NCBI RefSeq assembly: GCF_002786295.1
Contig: NZ_PGTC01000022.1
Coordinates: 62,001-126,000 of the forward strand
DNA length: 64,000 bases
Source of the DNA: Pseudooceanicola marinus
GTDB taxonomy: Bacteria; Pseudomonadota; Alphaproteobacteria; Rhodobacterales; Rhodobacteraceae
Direction: 5' to 3'
Below, piece after piece: positions 43,093 through 52,904 of this stretch. The position numbers were made by a program, and so were the translations under genes. The first letter of the stretch is position 1, and every line of letters begins with the position of its first letter. Under the pieces are notes generated by a model. The model worked only from the letters and a program-made list of their open reading frames with translations, was not told the DNA's origin and did not search any database.

Positions 43093-43104
43093 CAAAGCGC
43101 TTTG
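43093..43104. promoter_or_regulatory. LacI-family operator CAAAGCGCTTTG at the regulator gene
   Basis: This perfect 12-bp palindrome with a central CG step lies 9 bp upstream of the regulator start codon. An exact copy is at 43259-43270, 166 bp away. Two identical sites could support looping and autoregulation. Confidence 0.8.
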
Positions 43105-43217
43105 AAAATCGGTGCGGCTTTCTGTGTGCAATCAAAGACCCGTCACGTCAATGCCCTTGATAAAAGGGCGTGAGTGCTGACCTGACGTCCTGCTAAACTT
43201 GAATTTTCGGCAAATTG

Positions 43218-43270
43218 TTGACATCACTGGGGTGCGTGTCATTTATCGTCACACGCCTCAAAGCGCTTTG
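43218..43270 (+). promoter_or_regulatory. aglE promoter with overlapping LacI operator
   Basis: A TTGACA -35 box (43218-43223) and a TTTATC-like -10 box (about 43242-43247, spacer 18 bp) precede the perfect palindrome CAAAGCGCTTTG at 43259-43270. The operator covers the expected transcription start region, which suits direct repression. The aglE start codon is 57 bp further on. Confidence 0.7.
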
Positions 43271-43326
43271 AACTGGATTCGGAGCAAACAAGATGGCGCA
43301 TGGCGCATTCGGGAGGGAATTTGGCT

Positions 43327-44595
43327 ATGAACAAAGTACTTTACACGAGCGTGGCGAGCTTGGCCCTGACGGTCGGCGCGGCACAAGCAGAGCAGGTCAC
43401 CGTTTTCGGTCCCTGGCTCGGCCCTGACCAGGAGCAGGTCGAAAAGGTTCTGGAAGGCTTCGCGGAAGCCTCCGGCCACGACGTGTCCTACGTGGGCTCC
43501 GACAGCTTTGAACAGCAGATCGTCATCGACGCCGAGGCGGGCTCGGCGCCGAACATCGCGATCTTCCCGCAGCCGGGCCTGGCGCAGGACATGGCGCGTA
43601 ACGGCTTCCTGACGCCGCTGGCCGACGGCACCGACGACTGGGTGCGCGAGCACTACGCCGCCGGTGACAGTTGGGTCGACCTGGGCAGCTTTGCCGGCCC
43701 CGATGGTGAAGTCAGCCTCTACGGCTTCTTCTTCAAGGTCGATGTGAAGTCCCTCGTCTGGTATATGCCCGAGAACTTCGAGGATGCGGGCTACGACGTG
43801 CCCGAGACCATGGAAGAGCTGAAGGCGCTGACCGAGCAGATGGCGGCAGACGGCGAGACGCCTTGGTGCATTGGCCTGGGGTCGGGCGCCGCAACCGGCT
43901 GGCCGGCGACCGACTGGGTCGAAGACCTGATGCTGCGCGTCGCCACCCCCGAGGAATACGACGCCTGGGTCAGCAACGACATGCCCTTCGACGATCCCAA
44001 GGTGATCGAGGCGATCAAGGAATTCGGCTGGTTCGCCAAGAATGACGACTTCGTCGCCGGTGGCGCCAATGCCGTGGCCGCGACCGACTTCCGCGATGCA
44101 CCGCAGGGCCTCTTCTCCTTCCCGCCGCAGTGCTACATGCTGAAGCAGGCGTCCTTCATCCCGACCTTCTTCCCGGATGATGCGGTGGTCGGCGAAGACG
44201 TCGATTTCTTCTACTTCCCGGCCTATGGCGACAGCGATCTGGGCACCCCGGTGCTGGGCGCCGGCACGCTTTGGGCGATCACCAACGACAGCCAGGGCGC
44301 GCAGGATCTGATCAAGTACCTGCAGACCACCGAGGCGCATGAAACCTGGATGGCCATGTCCGGCTTCCTGACGCCCTACAAGGATGTTGACACCTCGGTC
44401 TTCGGGGATCCGACCCTGAAGAACATGAACGACATCCTGTTGAACGCCACCACCTTCCGCTTCGACGCCTCCGACCTGATGCCGGGCGCGGTCGGCGCCG
44501 GGTCCTTCTGGACCGGCATGGTGGACTACGTCGGTGGCAAGTCTGCCGAAGATGTCGGCGCGGACATCCAGGCGTCCTGGGACGCCATCAAGTAA
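43327..44595 (+). CDS. aglE: Alpha-glucoside ABC transporter substrate-binding protein
   Basis: This 422-aa periplasmic protein has a signal peptide (MNKVLYTSVASLALTVGAAQAEQ, cleaved near residue 20). It matches AglE of Sinorhizobium and Rhodobacter, which binds sucrose, maltose and trehalose: VFGPWLGPDQEQVEKVLEGF at the start and FFFKVDVKSLVWYMPENFE in the middle. A GGGAGGGA ribosome site sets the start at 43327. It is the first gene of the aglEFGAK operon. A strong hairpin follows its stop. Confidence 0.9.
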   Translation: MNKVLYTSVASLALTVGAAQAEQVTVFGPWLGPDQEQVEKVLEGFAEASGHDVSYVGSDSFEQQIVIDAEAGSAPNIAIFPQPGLAQDMARNGFLTPLADGTDDWVREHYAAGDSWVDLGSFAGPDGEVSLYGFFFKVDVKSLVWYMPENFEDAGYDVPETMEELKALTEQMAADGETPWCIGLGSGAATGWPATDWVEDLMLRVATPEEYDAWVSNDMPFDDPKVIEAIKEFGWFAKNDDFVAGGANAVAATDFRDAPQGLFSFPPQCYMLKQASFIPTFFPDDAVVGEDVDFFYFPAYGDSDLGTPVLGAGTLWAITNDSQGAQDLIKYLQTTEAHETWMAMSGFLTPYKDVDTSVFGDPTLKNMNDILLNATTFRFDASDLMPGAVGAGSFWTGMVDYVGGKSAEDVGADIQASWDAIK

Positions 44596-44621
44596 ACCCA
44601 ATCGCGGGGAAACCTGCGATC

Positions 44622-44653
44622 GCGCGGCCCGGAGGCAACTTTCCGGGCCGCGC
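44622..44653 (+). promoter_or_regulatory. Intercistronic hairpin between aglE and aglF
   Basis: A perfect 12-bp GC stem (44622-44633 with 44642-44653) with an 8-base loop lies 26 bp after aglE. It is preceded by a small ATCGC/GCGAT inverted repeat and not followed by a T run. It most likely protects the aglE message and reduces permease expression. Confidence 0.65.
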
Positions 44654-44684
44654 CTGACTTCGGCGACAAGCAGACGAGGGTACC

Positions 44685-45686
44685 ATGGCACCGGCATTGC
44701 AGGGATTGCTGACGATCGTGATCGGCATCAGCGTATGCATCGGATATTTTCTCGGGTCCAACCTGCTGCTGGATACCCTGTTTCCGCCACGCGGCCCGCG
44801 CGCCGGGCGCAACATCAACATCGCCAACATGGTGCGGCCCTGGCTGTTCCTGTTCCCCGCCATGTTCGCCCTGGGCCTCTACCTGGCTTACCCGGTGGTC
44901 GAGACGCTGCGCCTGTCGCTGACCGAGCGGGTCCCGGGCGGCGGCTATGTCTGGGCGGGGCTCGACAATTACATCCAGATGGCCAACGAGCCGAAGTTCT
45001 GGGAAGCGATCATCAACAACATGCTCTGGCTGCTGGTGGTGCCGGGGCTGGCCACGGTCTTCGGTCTGCTGGCCGCCCAGCTGACCGACCGCATCAAGTG
45101 GGGCAATATCGCCAAGTCGATCATCTTCATGCCCATGGCGATCAGCTTCGTCGGGGCCTCGGTGATCTGGAAGCTGGTCTATGACGCCCGCCCCGCAGGG
45201 CAGGAGCAGATCGGCATCCTCAACGCCATCGTGGTCGCCCTGGGCGGACAGCCCGAGACCTGGCTGACCATTCCCTTCTGGAACAACTTCTTCCTGATGG
45301 CCGTGCTGGTCTGGATCCAGACGGGCTTTGCCATGGTGATCCTGTCGGCCGCCCTGCGCGGCATCCCGGAAGAAACCATCGAGGCCGCCATCGTCGACGG
45401 CGCCAACCCGATGCAGATCTTCTTCAAGATCAAGGTGCCGCAGATCAAGGGCACGATCATGGTCGTCTGGACCACGACCACCATCATCGTGCTGAAGATC
45501 TTCGACATCGTCTTTGCCATGACCAACGGCCAGTGGGGGACGCAGGTTCTGGCGAACTACATGTACGCCAAGCTCTTCGTCGCCCGGGACTGGGGCGTGG
45601 GCAGTGCCTCGGCCATCGTCATCATGGTGCTGGTGCTGCCGATCCTGGTCTGGAACGTGCGCAACGCGCGCAAGGAAATGAACTGA
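44685..45686 (+). CDS. aglF: Alpha-glucoside ABC transporter permease
   Basis: This 333-aa inner-membrane protein has two N-terminal hydrophobic segments (LLTIVIGISVCIGYFLGSNLL and RPWLFLFPAMFALGLYLAYP), later spans and an EAA loop (EAAIVDGANPMQIFFKI, about residue 233). The double N-terminal helix is a feature of AglF. It is the MalF-like half of the channel. Confidence 0.9.
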   Translation: MAPALQGLLTIVIGISVCIGYFLGSNLLLDTLFPPRGPRAGRNINIANMVRPWLFLFPAMFALGLYLAYPVVETLRLSLTERVPGGGYVWAGLDNYIQMANEPKFWEAIINNMLWLLVVPGLATVFGLLAAQLTDRIKWGNIAKSIIFMPMAISFVGASVIWKLVYDARPAGQEQIGILNAIVVALGGQPETWLTIPFWNNFFLMAVLVWIQTGFAMVILSAALRGIPEETIEAAIVDGANPMQIFFKIKVPQIKGTIMVVWTTTTIIVLKIFDIVFAMTNGQWGTQVLANYMYAKLFVARDWGVGSASAIVIMVLVLPILVWNVRNARKEMN

Positions 45687-45696
45687 GGAGGCGGTG

Positions 45697-46851
45697 ATGA
45701 AAAATATTGCCGGACAGAAACCCGCACTTCTCTGGGCGACGCATCTTGCCGTGGCCTTCATGGTGATCCTGTGGATCATCCCCACCTTCGGCCTTCTGGT
45801 CTCGTCCTTCCGCACCGGCGACCAGATCTCCACCAGCGGCTGGTGGAAATCGCTCTTTGCCACCGAACAGGTGGAGGGGTTCCGCATTGCCTCGCCCGAG
45901 GACCAGGTGCAGGAGGGCGATCTCTACGTGATCGAGGGCAATGTCTTCACCGATGGCGGGGCCGAGGCCAACACGCTGTCGGCCTGGGGCACCTCCTCTC
46001 GCGATGTCAGCGCCTATGCGCCCGGTGACGTGGCCGAGTTGCGCGACGGCGGCACCATCACCATCGCGGAGAACGGCGATTACCGGCTGGAGAACAGCGA
46101 ACCCTTCGAGGGCAGCCGGGGGGAGCGGGTCTTCGGCACCGTGTCCGAACCGCCCACCTTCACCCTGGAAAACTATGACCGCGTCCTCTTCTCCGGCTCC
46201 AGCACCGATGGGATGCAGAAGGCCTTCCTGAACACCATGACGGTGACGATTCCCGCCACCGTCATTCCGATCCTGATCGCCGCTTTCGCGGCCTATGCCC
46301 TGGCCTGGATGGATTTCCCCGGCCGCGCCCTGCTGATCGCCGGCGTCGTGGCCCTGCTGGTCGTGCCGCTGCAACTGGCGCTGATCCCGCTGCTGAAGCT
46401 GCACCTGAACATCGGCATCGGGAAGGGCTACATGGGCGTCTGGCTGGCGCATACGGGGTTCGGCCTGCCGATGGCGGTCTACCTTCTGCGCAACTACATC
46501 GCGGGCCTGCCCCGCGACATCATCGAGAACGCCCGGGTGGACGGCGCGACGGAATTCCAGATCTTCACCCGGATCATCCTGCCGCTGTCCTTCCCCGCGC
46601 TGGCCAGCTTCGCCATTTTCCAGTTCCTGTGGACCTGGAACGACCTGCTGGTGGCCAAGGTCTTCCTGATCGACGCCTCGGGGCAAACCACGGTGATGAC
46701 CAACCAGATTGTCGAGTTGATGGGCACCCGGGGCGGTGACTGGGAGATCCTGGCCACAGCGGCCTTTGTCTCCATCGCCGTGCCGCTGCTCGTCTTCTTC
46801 TTCATGCAGAAATACCTGGTCCGCGGCCTTCTGGCCGGGTCCGTGAAATAG
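45697..46851 (+). CDS. aglG: Alpha-glucoside ABC transporter permease
   Basis: This 384-aa membrane protein is the MalG-like partner. After the first helix (ATHLAVAFMVILWIIPTFGLLVSSF) it carries a hydrophilic segment of about 100 residues (roughly 36-145) that should face the periplasm, before the usual five remaining helices and EAA loop (ENARVDGATEFQIFTRI). The start at 45697 follows AGGAGG; an in-frame GTG one codon earlier is possible. Confidence 0.88.
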   Translation: MKNIAGQKPALLWATHLAVAFMVILWIIPTFGLLVSSFRTGDQISTSGWWKSLFATEQVEGFRIASPEDQVQEGDLYVIEGNVFTDGGAEANTLSAWGTSSRDVSAYAPGDVAELRDGGTITIAENGDYRLENSEPFEGSRGERVFGTVSEPPTFTLENYDRVLFSGSSTDGMQKAFLNTMTVTIPATVIPILIAAFAAYALAWMDFPGRALLIAGVVALLVVPLQLALIPLLKLHLNIGIGKGYMGVWLAHTGFGLPMAVYLLRNYIAGLPRDIIENARVDGATEFQIFTRIILPLSFPALASFAIFQFLWTWNDLLVAKVFLIDASGQTTVMTNQIVELMGTRGGDWEILATAAFVSIAVPLLVFFFMQKYLVRGLLAGSVK

Positions 46852-46862
46852 GAATGCTCCCC

Positions 46863-48515
<1,653 letters not shown>

Positions 48516-48521
48516 GGAAGA

Positions 48522-49613
48522 ATGGGCAACCTGACGCTGACGGATGTCTCGAAGACCTACGGGGGCGCGGTCAACGTCCTCAATGACATCAACCTCGAGA
48601 TCGAGGCCGGCGAGCTGATCGTCTTCGTCGGCCCCTCCGGCTGCGGGAAGTCCACGCTGCTGCGCATGATCGCGGGACTGGAGAAGATCACCGGCGGCAC
48701 GCTGGAGATCGACGGCCAGCGGATGAACGACGTGCCGCCTGCGCAGCGCGGCATCGCCATGGTGTTCCAGTCCTACGCGCTTTACCCGCACATGACGGTG
48801 CGGGAAAACATGGCCTTCGCCCTGAAGCTGGCGAAGAAGTCGAAGGAGGAGATCGACGCGGCGGTGATGGATGCGGCGAAGAAGCTGCAGCTGGAAGATT
48901 ACCTCGACCGCCTGCCCAAGGCCCTGTCGGGGGGGCAGCGTCAGCGGGTCGCCATCGGCCGTTCGATCGTCCGCGATCCGAAGATTTTCCTCTTCGACGA
49001 ACCGCTGTCGAACCTCGACGCGGCGCTGCGCGTCGCCACCCGGATCGAGATCGCCCGCCTGAAGGAAGAGATGCCCGACCGGACGATGGTCTATGTCACC
49101 CACGACCAGGTCGAGGCGATGACCCTGGCCGACCGGATCGTGGTGCTGGCCAACAAGGGCATCGCCCAGGTCGGCGCGCCGCTGGAGCTCTACGAGAACC
49201 CGCGCAACGAGATGGTGGCGACCTTCATCGGCTCGCCGGCGATGAACCTGCTGCCGGGCAAGATCACCGCAACCGGCGCGGAGACGGAGGTCACGCTGGA
49301 CGCCGGTGGCATCGCCCGCTCGACCGTGGAGACGACCGAGGCGGACATGGGCAAGACCGTCAACATCGGCGTCCGGCCCGAACACCTGCTGCCGACCGAG
49401 GTGGGCGAGGCGCTTTTCACCGGCCAGGTCGACATCACCGAGGCCCTGGGCGAGGTGACACTGCTCTACTTCGAGACGGTTGGCACGGATCCCGCGCTGA
49501 TCGCCAAGCTGCCCGACATGCACAAGCACCTGCGCGGCAAGACGGTGAAGATGACCGCCGCGCCGGAGCACGTTCACCTGTTCCACGAAGGCCTGTCGAT
49601 GCGCCACCGCTGA
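48522..49613 (+). CDS. aglK: Alpha-glucoside ABC transporter ATP-binding protein
   Basis: This 363-aa ATPase has Walker [10 protein letters not shown] (about 37-45), [49 protein letters not shown] and a C-terminal TOBE domain with VRPEHLLPT. It is the last gene of the alpha-glucoside operon and is followed by a clear terminator 42 bp further on. Confidence 0.92.
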   Translation: MGNLTLTDVSKTYGGAVNVLNDINLEIEAGELIVFVGPSGCGKSTLLRMIAGLEKITGGTLEIDGQRMNDVPPAQRGIAMVFQSYALYPHMTVRENMAFALKLAKKSKEEIDAAVMDAAKKLQLEDYLDRLPKALSGGQRQRVAIGRSIVRDPKIFLFDEPLSNLDAALRVATRIEIARLKEEMPDRTMVYVTHDQVEAMTLADRIVVLANKGIAQVGAPLELYENPRNEMVATFIGSPAMNLLPGKITATGAETEVTLDAGGIARSTVETTEADMGKTVNIGVRPEHLLPTEVGEALFTGQVDITEALGEVTLLYFETVGTDPALIAKLPDMHKHLRGKTVKMTAAPEHVHLFHEGLSMRHR

Positions 49614-49654
49614 GGCGTCCGCCGGCCTGTGCGTTCAGGGATCCCGCCCGAGAG

Positions 49655-49682
49655 TCCCGCCGGTGCCGCCGGCGGGATTTTT
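49655..49682 (+). terminator. Rho-independent terminator of the agl operon
   Basis: A perfect 9-bp stem (49655-49663 with 49669-49677) with a 5-base loop is followed by five T residues. It is 42 bp past the aglK stop. Confidence 0.92.
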
Positions 49683-49749
49683 CATGCCCGTCGCGTCGAA
49701 GGCCCGGGAGGTCCGATGGGGACCGGCCTGCGGCCGGTCGCCTCCGGCG

Positions 49750-49773
49750 GGAGGTATTTGGAACGAGGTGAAG
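49750..49773 (+). repeat. Short intergenic repeat (TATTT...AGGTGAAG), copy 1
   Basis: The segment reads GGTATTTGGAACGAGGTGAAG and matches the copy at 52802-52823 at 16 of 21 positions. A more distant relative may lie at 11456-11478 on the minus strand. I recall similar sequences between genes in Rhodobacteraceae genomes; the role is unknown. Confidence 0.5.
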
Positions 49774-49871
49774 ATCAGGACGCGTCTAAGGGGCGGCACG
49801 TGGTCCGTTTGGACGTGTGGCAGGGGCATATTGCGAAAGTCGGCCAACTCAGGGTCAACGGGCACGGCATC

Positions 49872-50229
49872 GACAAGGCCGGTCGGCTGCGGCTGGCCCA
49901 TGGCGGCACCCTCTTCCTGGAGGAGGTCGCGGACCTGCCGCTGGACTACCAGGGACGGCTGCGGGCTGCGTTGCGCGACCAGCAGGTGACCCGCGTCGGT
50001 GAAGACCGGCAGCGTGGCTTCAACGTCCGCCTGAACGCCTCTACCAGCTGCGACCTGTCGCGCGAGGTGGAGACCCGTGACGGCACGGGCGCTGATCCTG
50101 TCGTCCGGGGACACGTTGCAGACCGAAGGGCGGGAGGTGTCGCTGCCCACCTCGGCGAAACCCGCGCGGAAGATCCTGACTGAACAGGTGTTGGGGGCGC
50201 TGAAGGTCGACCACCCGATGCCTGCCTGA
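49872..50229 (+). pseudogene. Remnant of a sigma-54-dependent activator (NtrC/AcoR-type)
   Basis: Frame one (about 49872-50078) encodes AGRLRLAHGGTLFLEEVADL and a continuation ending FNVRLNASTSCDLSREVE. This is the Walker B part of the AAA+ domain of sigma-54 activators (usual form GGTLFLDEIGDLP...DVRVIAATNRDL). From 50083 a frame one base shifted encodes RALILSSGDTLQTEG and runs to a stop at 50227. This matches the end of the AAA+ domain (ERAVILSRG). The Walker A part, the sensor domain, the segment between the two pieces and a DNA-binding Fis domain are all missing. It is clearly non-functional debris from a deleted regulator. Confidence 0.75.
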
Positions 50230-50269
50230 ACCGGCAGACGCTCCTGACCGCTCCTCGACAGGTCAAAGG

Positions 50270-50300
50270 AAAACCCCCGCCGGATCCTCTCCGGCGGGGG
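50270..50300 (-). terminator. Rho-independent terminator of the icd gene
   Basis: A perfect 11-bp stem (50274-50284 with 50290-50300) with a 5-base loop ends in a U stretch on the minus-strand transcript (A residues at 50270-50273). It lies 26 bp past the icd stop. Confidence 0.88.
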
Positions 50301-50326
50301 CTCTCATATCAGCGGCTCGGGCCGGT

Positions 50327-52531
50327 TCAGCCGAGGATGGCGTTCAGCGTGGCCGAGGGGCGCATCACCGCAGCGGTCTTGTCGAAGTCGCCGTGGTAGT
50401 AGCCGCCCAGATCGACCGCCTGGCCCTGGGCCGCGGCCAGTTCACCGGTGATCTCCGCTTCCTTCTCGGCCAGCTGGGCCGCGATCGGGGCGAAGTGGCC
50501 GGCCAGGTCCGCGTCGTCGGACTGGGCCGCCAGGGCTTCGGCCCAGTAGCGGGCGAACCAGTAGTGGCTGTCGCGGTTGTCGGGTTCCCCTACCTTGCGC
50601 GAGGGCGAGCGGCCGTTGTCGAGGATGCCCTGCGTTGCGGCATCCACCGCCTCGCCCAGCACCTTTGCCTTGGCGTTGCCCTTGGCATTGCCCAGGAACT
50701 TGAAGCTCTCGCCGAGGGCACAGAACTCGCCCAGGCTATCCCACCGCAGGTGGTTCTGTTCCATCAGTTGCTGCACGTGCTTGGGGGCCGAGCCACCAGC
50801 GCCGGTCTCGAACAGACCGCCGCCCTGCATCAGCTTCACGATCGACAGCATCTTGGCGGAGGTCGCCAGTTCCAGGATCGGGAAGAGGTCGGTCAGGTAG
50901 TCACGCAGCACGTTGCCGGTGATGGCGATGGTGTTCTCGCCCTTGGTGATCGTCTCCAGCGAGGCAACTGTGGCTTCGCGGGGCGCCATGATCTCGAACT
51001 TGTCGGCCACGCCCTTGGCCTCCAGGATCGGCTTCACGAAGGAGATCAGCTCGGCGTCGTGGGCGCGGGCTTCGTCCAGCCAGAAGATGGCGCGGTAGCC
51101 GGTTTCGGCCTGACGTTCGATGGCCAGGTTCACCCAGTCCTCGATCGGCGCCTTGCGCGCGGAGGCGGAGCGCCAGATGTCGCCCTTCTCCACGCTGTGC
51201 GAATGCAGCACGGTGCCGTCTTCCAGGATCATCTTCACGGTGCCCGCGGCGGGGATCTCGAAGGTGGTCGGGTGGGAGCCGTATTCCTCGGCCTTCTGGG
51301 CCATCAGGCCGATGTTCTGGACGGTGCCGGCGGTGGCCGGGTCCAGTTTGCCGTTCGCCTTGAAGTACTCGATCGTCGCGTCATAGACCGGTGCGTAGGA
51401 GCTGTCGGGGATCACGCAGTTGGTGTCGTGCTGGGCGTTGTCCGGGCCCCAGCCCTTGCCGCCGTCGCGGATCAGCGCGGGCATGGAGGCGTCGATGATG
51501 ACGTCGGAGGGCACGTGCAGGTTGGTGATGCCCTTGTCGGAGTTCACCATGTACATCGGCGGACGCGTCTCACGGACCTCTTCGATGGCTGCCAGGATCT
51601 CCGGCTCGTCCTTGACGCGCTCCAGCAGGGCGCCCAGGCCGCCGTTGGGGTTCACGCCCAGCTCCTTCATCTTGTCGCCGTACTTTTCGAACACGGGCTT
51701 GAGCCATTCCTTCACCGCGTGGCCGAAGATGATCGGGTCGGAGACCTTCATCATGGTGGCCTTCATGTGCAGCGAGAAGAGGGTGCCGGCCTTCTTGGTT
51801 GCCTCGATCTGTTCCGCCAGGAAGGCGTCCAGAGCCGCGGCGGACATGTAGGTCGCATCGACCACGGTGCCAGCGGGGTAGGAGACGGCCTCTTTCAGGA
51901 CGGTTTCGCCCTCTGCGGTTTCCAGCACGATCTTGGCGGTCGCGGCGTCGGCCAGGGTGGTGGATTTCTCGTTCGAGAAGAAGTCGCCCGAGGACATGGC
52001 CGAGACGGTGGTCTTGCTGTCGGCGGTCCATTCCCCCATGCGGTGCGGGTTGTTCTGGGCGTATTTCTTCACCGCAGCGGCCGCGCGACGGTCGGAGTTG
52101 CCTTCGCGCAGCACCGGGTTCACGGCGGAGCCCTTGATGGTGTCGTACTTGGCGCGGACGGCCTTCTCTTCGTCGGTCGAGGGCTCATAGGGGTAGTCGG
52201 GCAGGGCATAGCCCTGGGCCTGCAGTTCCTTCACCGCGGCCACCAGCTGCGGCTCGGAGGCGGAGATGTTGGGCAGCTTGATGACGTTCGCCTCGGGGGT
52301 CTTCACCAGCTCGCCCAGGGCGGCCAGGTCGTCTTCCTGGCGCTGCTCTTCGGTCAGATACTCGGGGAAGGTGGCGATGATGCGGCCGGCGAGCGAGATG
52401 TCGCGGGTGCCGATGGTCACGCCGGCGGGCGCGGCGAAGGCCCGGATGATCGGCAGCAGGGAGGCGGAGGCCAGTTCGGGCGCTTCGTCTACCTTGGTAT
52501 ACACAATATCGGGCGTCTGTTTGTCAGCCAT
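50327..52531 (-). CDS. icd: NADP-dependent isocitrate dehydrogenase, monomeric type
   Basis: This 734-aa enzyme is the monomeric isocitrate dehydrogenase (IDH-II) of the citric acid cycle, converting isocitrate and NADP+ to 2-oxoglutarate and CO2. It starts [23 protein letters not shown], carries the substrate-binding [10 protein letters not shown] motif near residue 140, and continues with [27 protein letters not shown] and the C-terminal DIGRSP-like region ([22 protein letters not shown]). The length is exactly that of the family, unlike the 400-aa dimeric enzyme. It has its own terminator and a GGGAGAAG ribosome site. It stands alone among catabolic operons. Confidence 0.96.
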   Translation of the reverse strand: MADKQTPDIVYTKVDEAPELASASLLPIIRAFAAPAGVTIGTRDISLAGRIIATFPEYLTEEQRQEDDLAALGELVKTPEANVIKLPNISASEPQLVAAVKELQAQGYALPDYPYEPSTDEEKAVRAKYDTIKGSAVNPVLREGNSDRRAAAAVKKYAQNNPHRMGEWTADSKTTVSAMSSGDFFSNEKSTTLADAATAKIVLETAEGETVLKEAVSYPAGTVVDATYMSAAALDAFLAEQIEATKKAGTLFSLHMKATMMKVSDPIIFGHAVKEWLKPVFEKYGDKMKELGVNPNGGLGALLERVKDEPEILAAIEEVRETRPPMYMVNSDKGITNLHVPSDVIIDASMPALIRDGGKGWGPDNAQHDTNCVIPDSSYAPVYDATIEYFKANGKLDPATAGTVQNIGLMAQKAEEYGSHPTTFEIPAAGTVKMILEDGTVLHSHSVEKGDIWRSASARKAPIEDWVNLAIERQAETGYRAIFWLDEARAHDAELISFVKPILEAKGVADKFEIMAPREATVASLETITKGENTIAITGNVLRDYLTDLFPILELATSAKMLSIVKLMQGGGLFETGAGGSAPKHVQQLMEQNHLRWDSLGEFCALGESFKFLGNAKGNAKAKVLGEAVDAATQGILDNGRSPSRKVGEPDNRDSHYWFARYWAEALAAQSDDADLAGHFAPIAAQLAEKEAEITGELAAAQGQAVDLGGYYHGDFDKTAAVMRPSATLNAILG

Positions 52532-52904
52532 GTTTCTTCTCCCTTTCGCGATCTTCGGAAGGTCCGGCCTGGAACGGCGCGGCGTCGGTTGGACGGTCGG
52601 TCATCCGGGCGGCGCCCGGGGACAGGCGGAGGCCCCCGGGTGCGGGGGCGTCCCGCAAATCCCTAGAGGCTGGGCGGGGGGAAGGCAAGTTTGCAGAGCC
52701 TTGCCACGCGGGGTTTCGCGCTATCAGCCGGGCGTTGCGCCCGTGGCTGCCGGGGGAGGGGGCCTTGCCCCCCGTCCCGGCGGGGCCGGGACACCCCCCG
52801 CGAGTATTTCCGACAAGGTGAAGCAGGGGGGCAGAGCGAAGGGCGGCCTGTGCCCCGCCCGTGGCAGCCGGGCAGGGGCCTCTGGCAAAAGTGGGGCGCG
52901 CCGT
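52532..52904. other. Gene-free interval between icd and glpK
   Basis: No gene is recognisable. The left side should hold the icd promoter. The middle is very G+C rich, and a second copy of the short TATTT...AAGGTGAAG intergenic repeat lies at 52802-52823. I see no clear terminator for glpK. Confidence 0.5.
52802..52823 (+). repeat. Short intergenic repeat (TATTT...AGGTGAAG), copy 2
   Basis: The segment AGTATTTCCGACAAGGTGAAG matches the copy at 49750-49773 at 16 of 21 positions, with the TATTT and AGGTGAAG ends conserved and the centre varied. Confidence 0.5.

Noticed and set aside
49635-50150. 171-codon minus-strand frame opposite the activator remnant
   Set aside because: The plus strand carries clear sigma-54 activator peptide pieces; the minus frame shows no motif.
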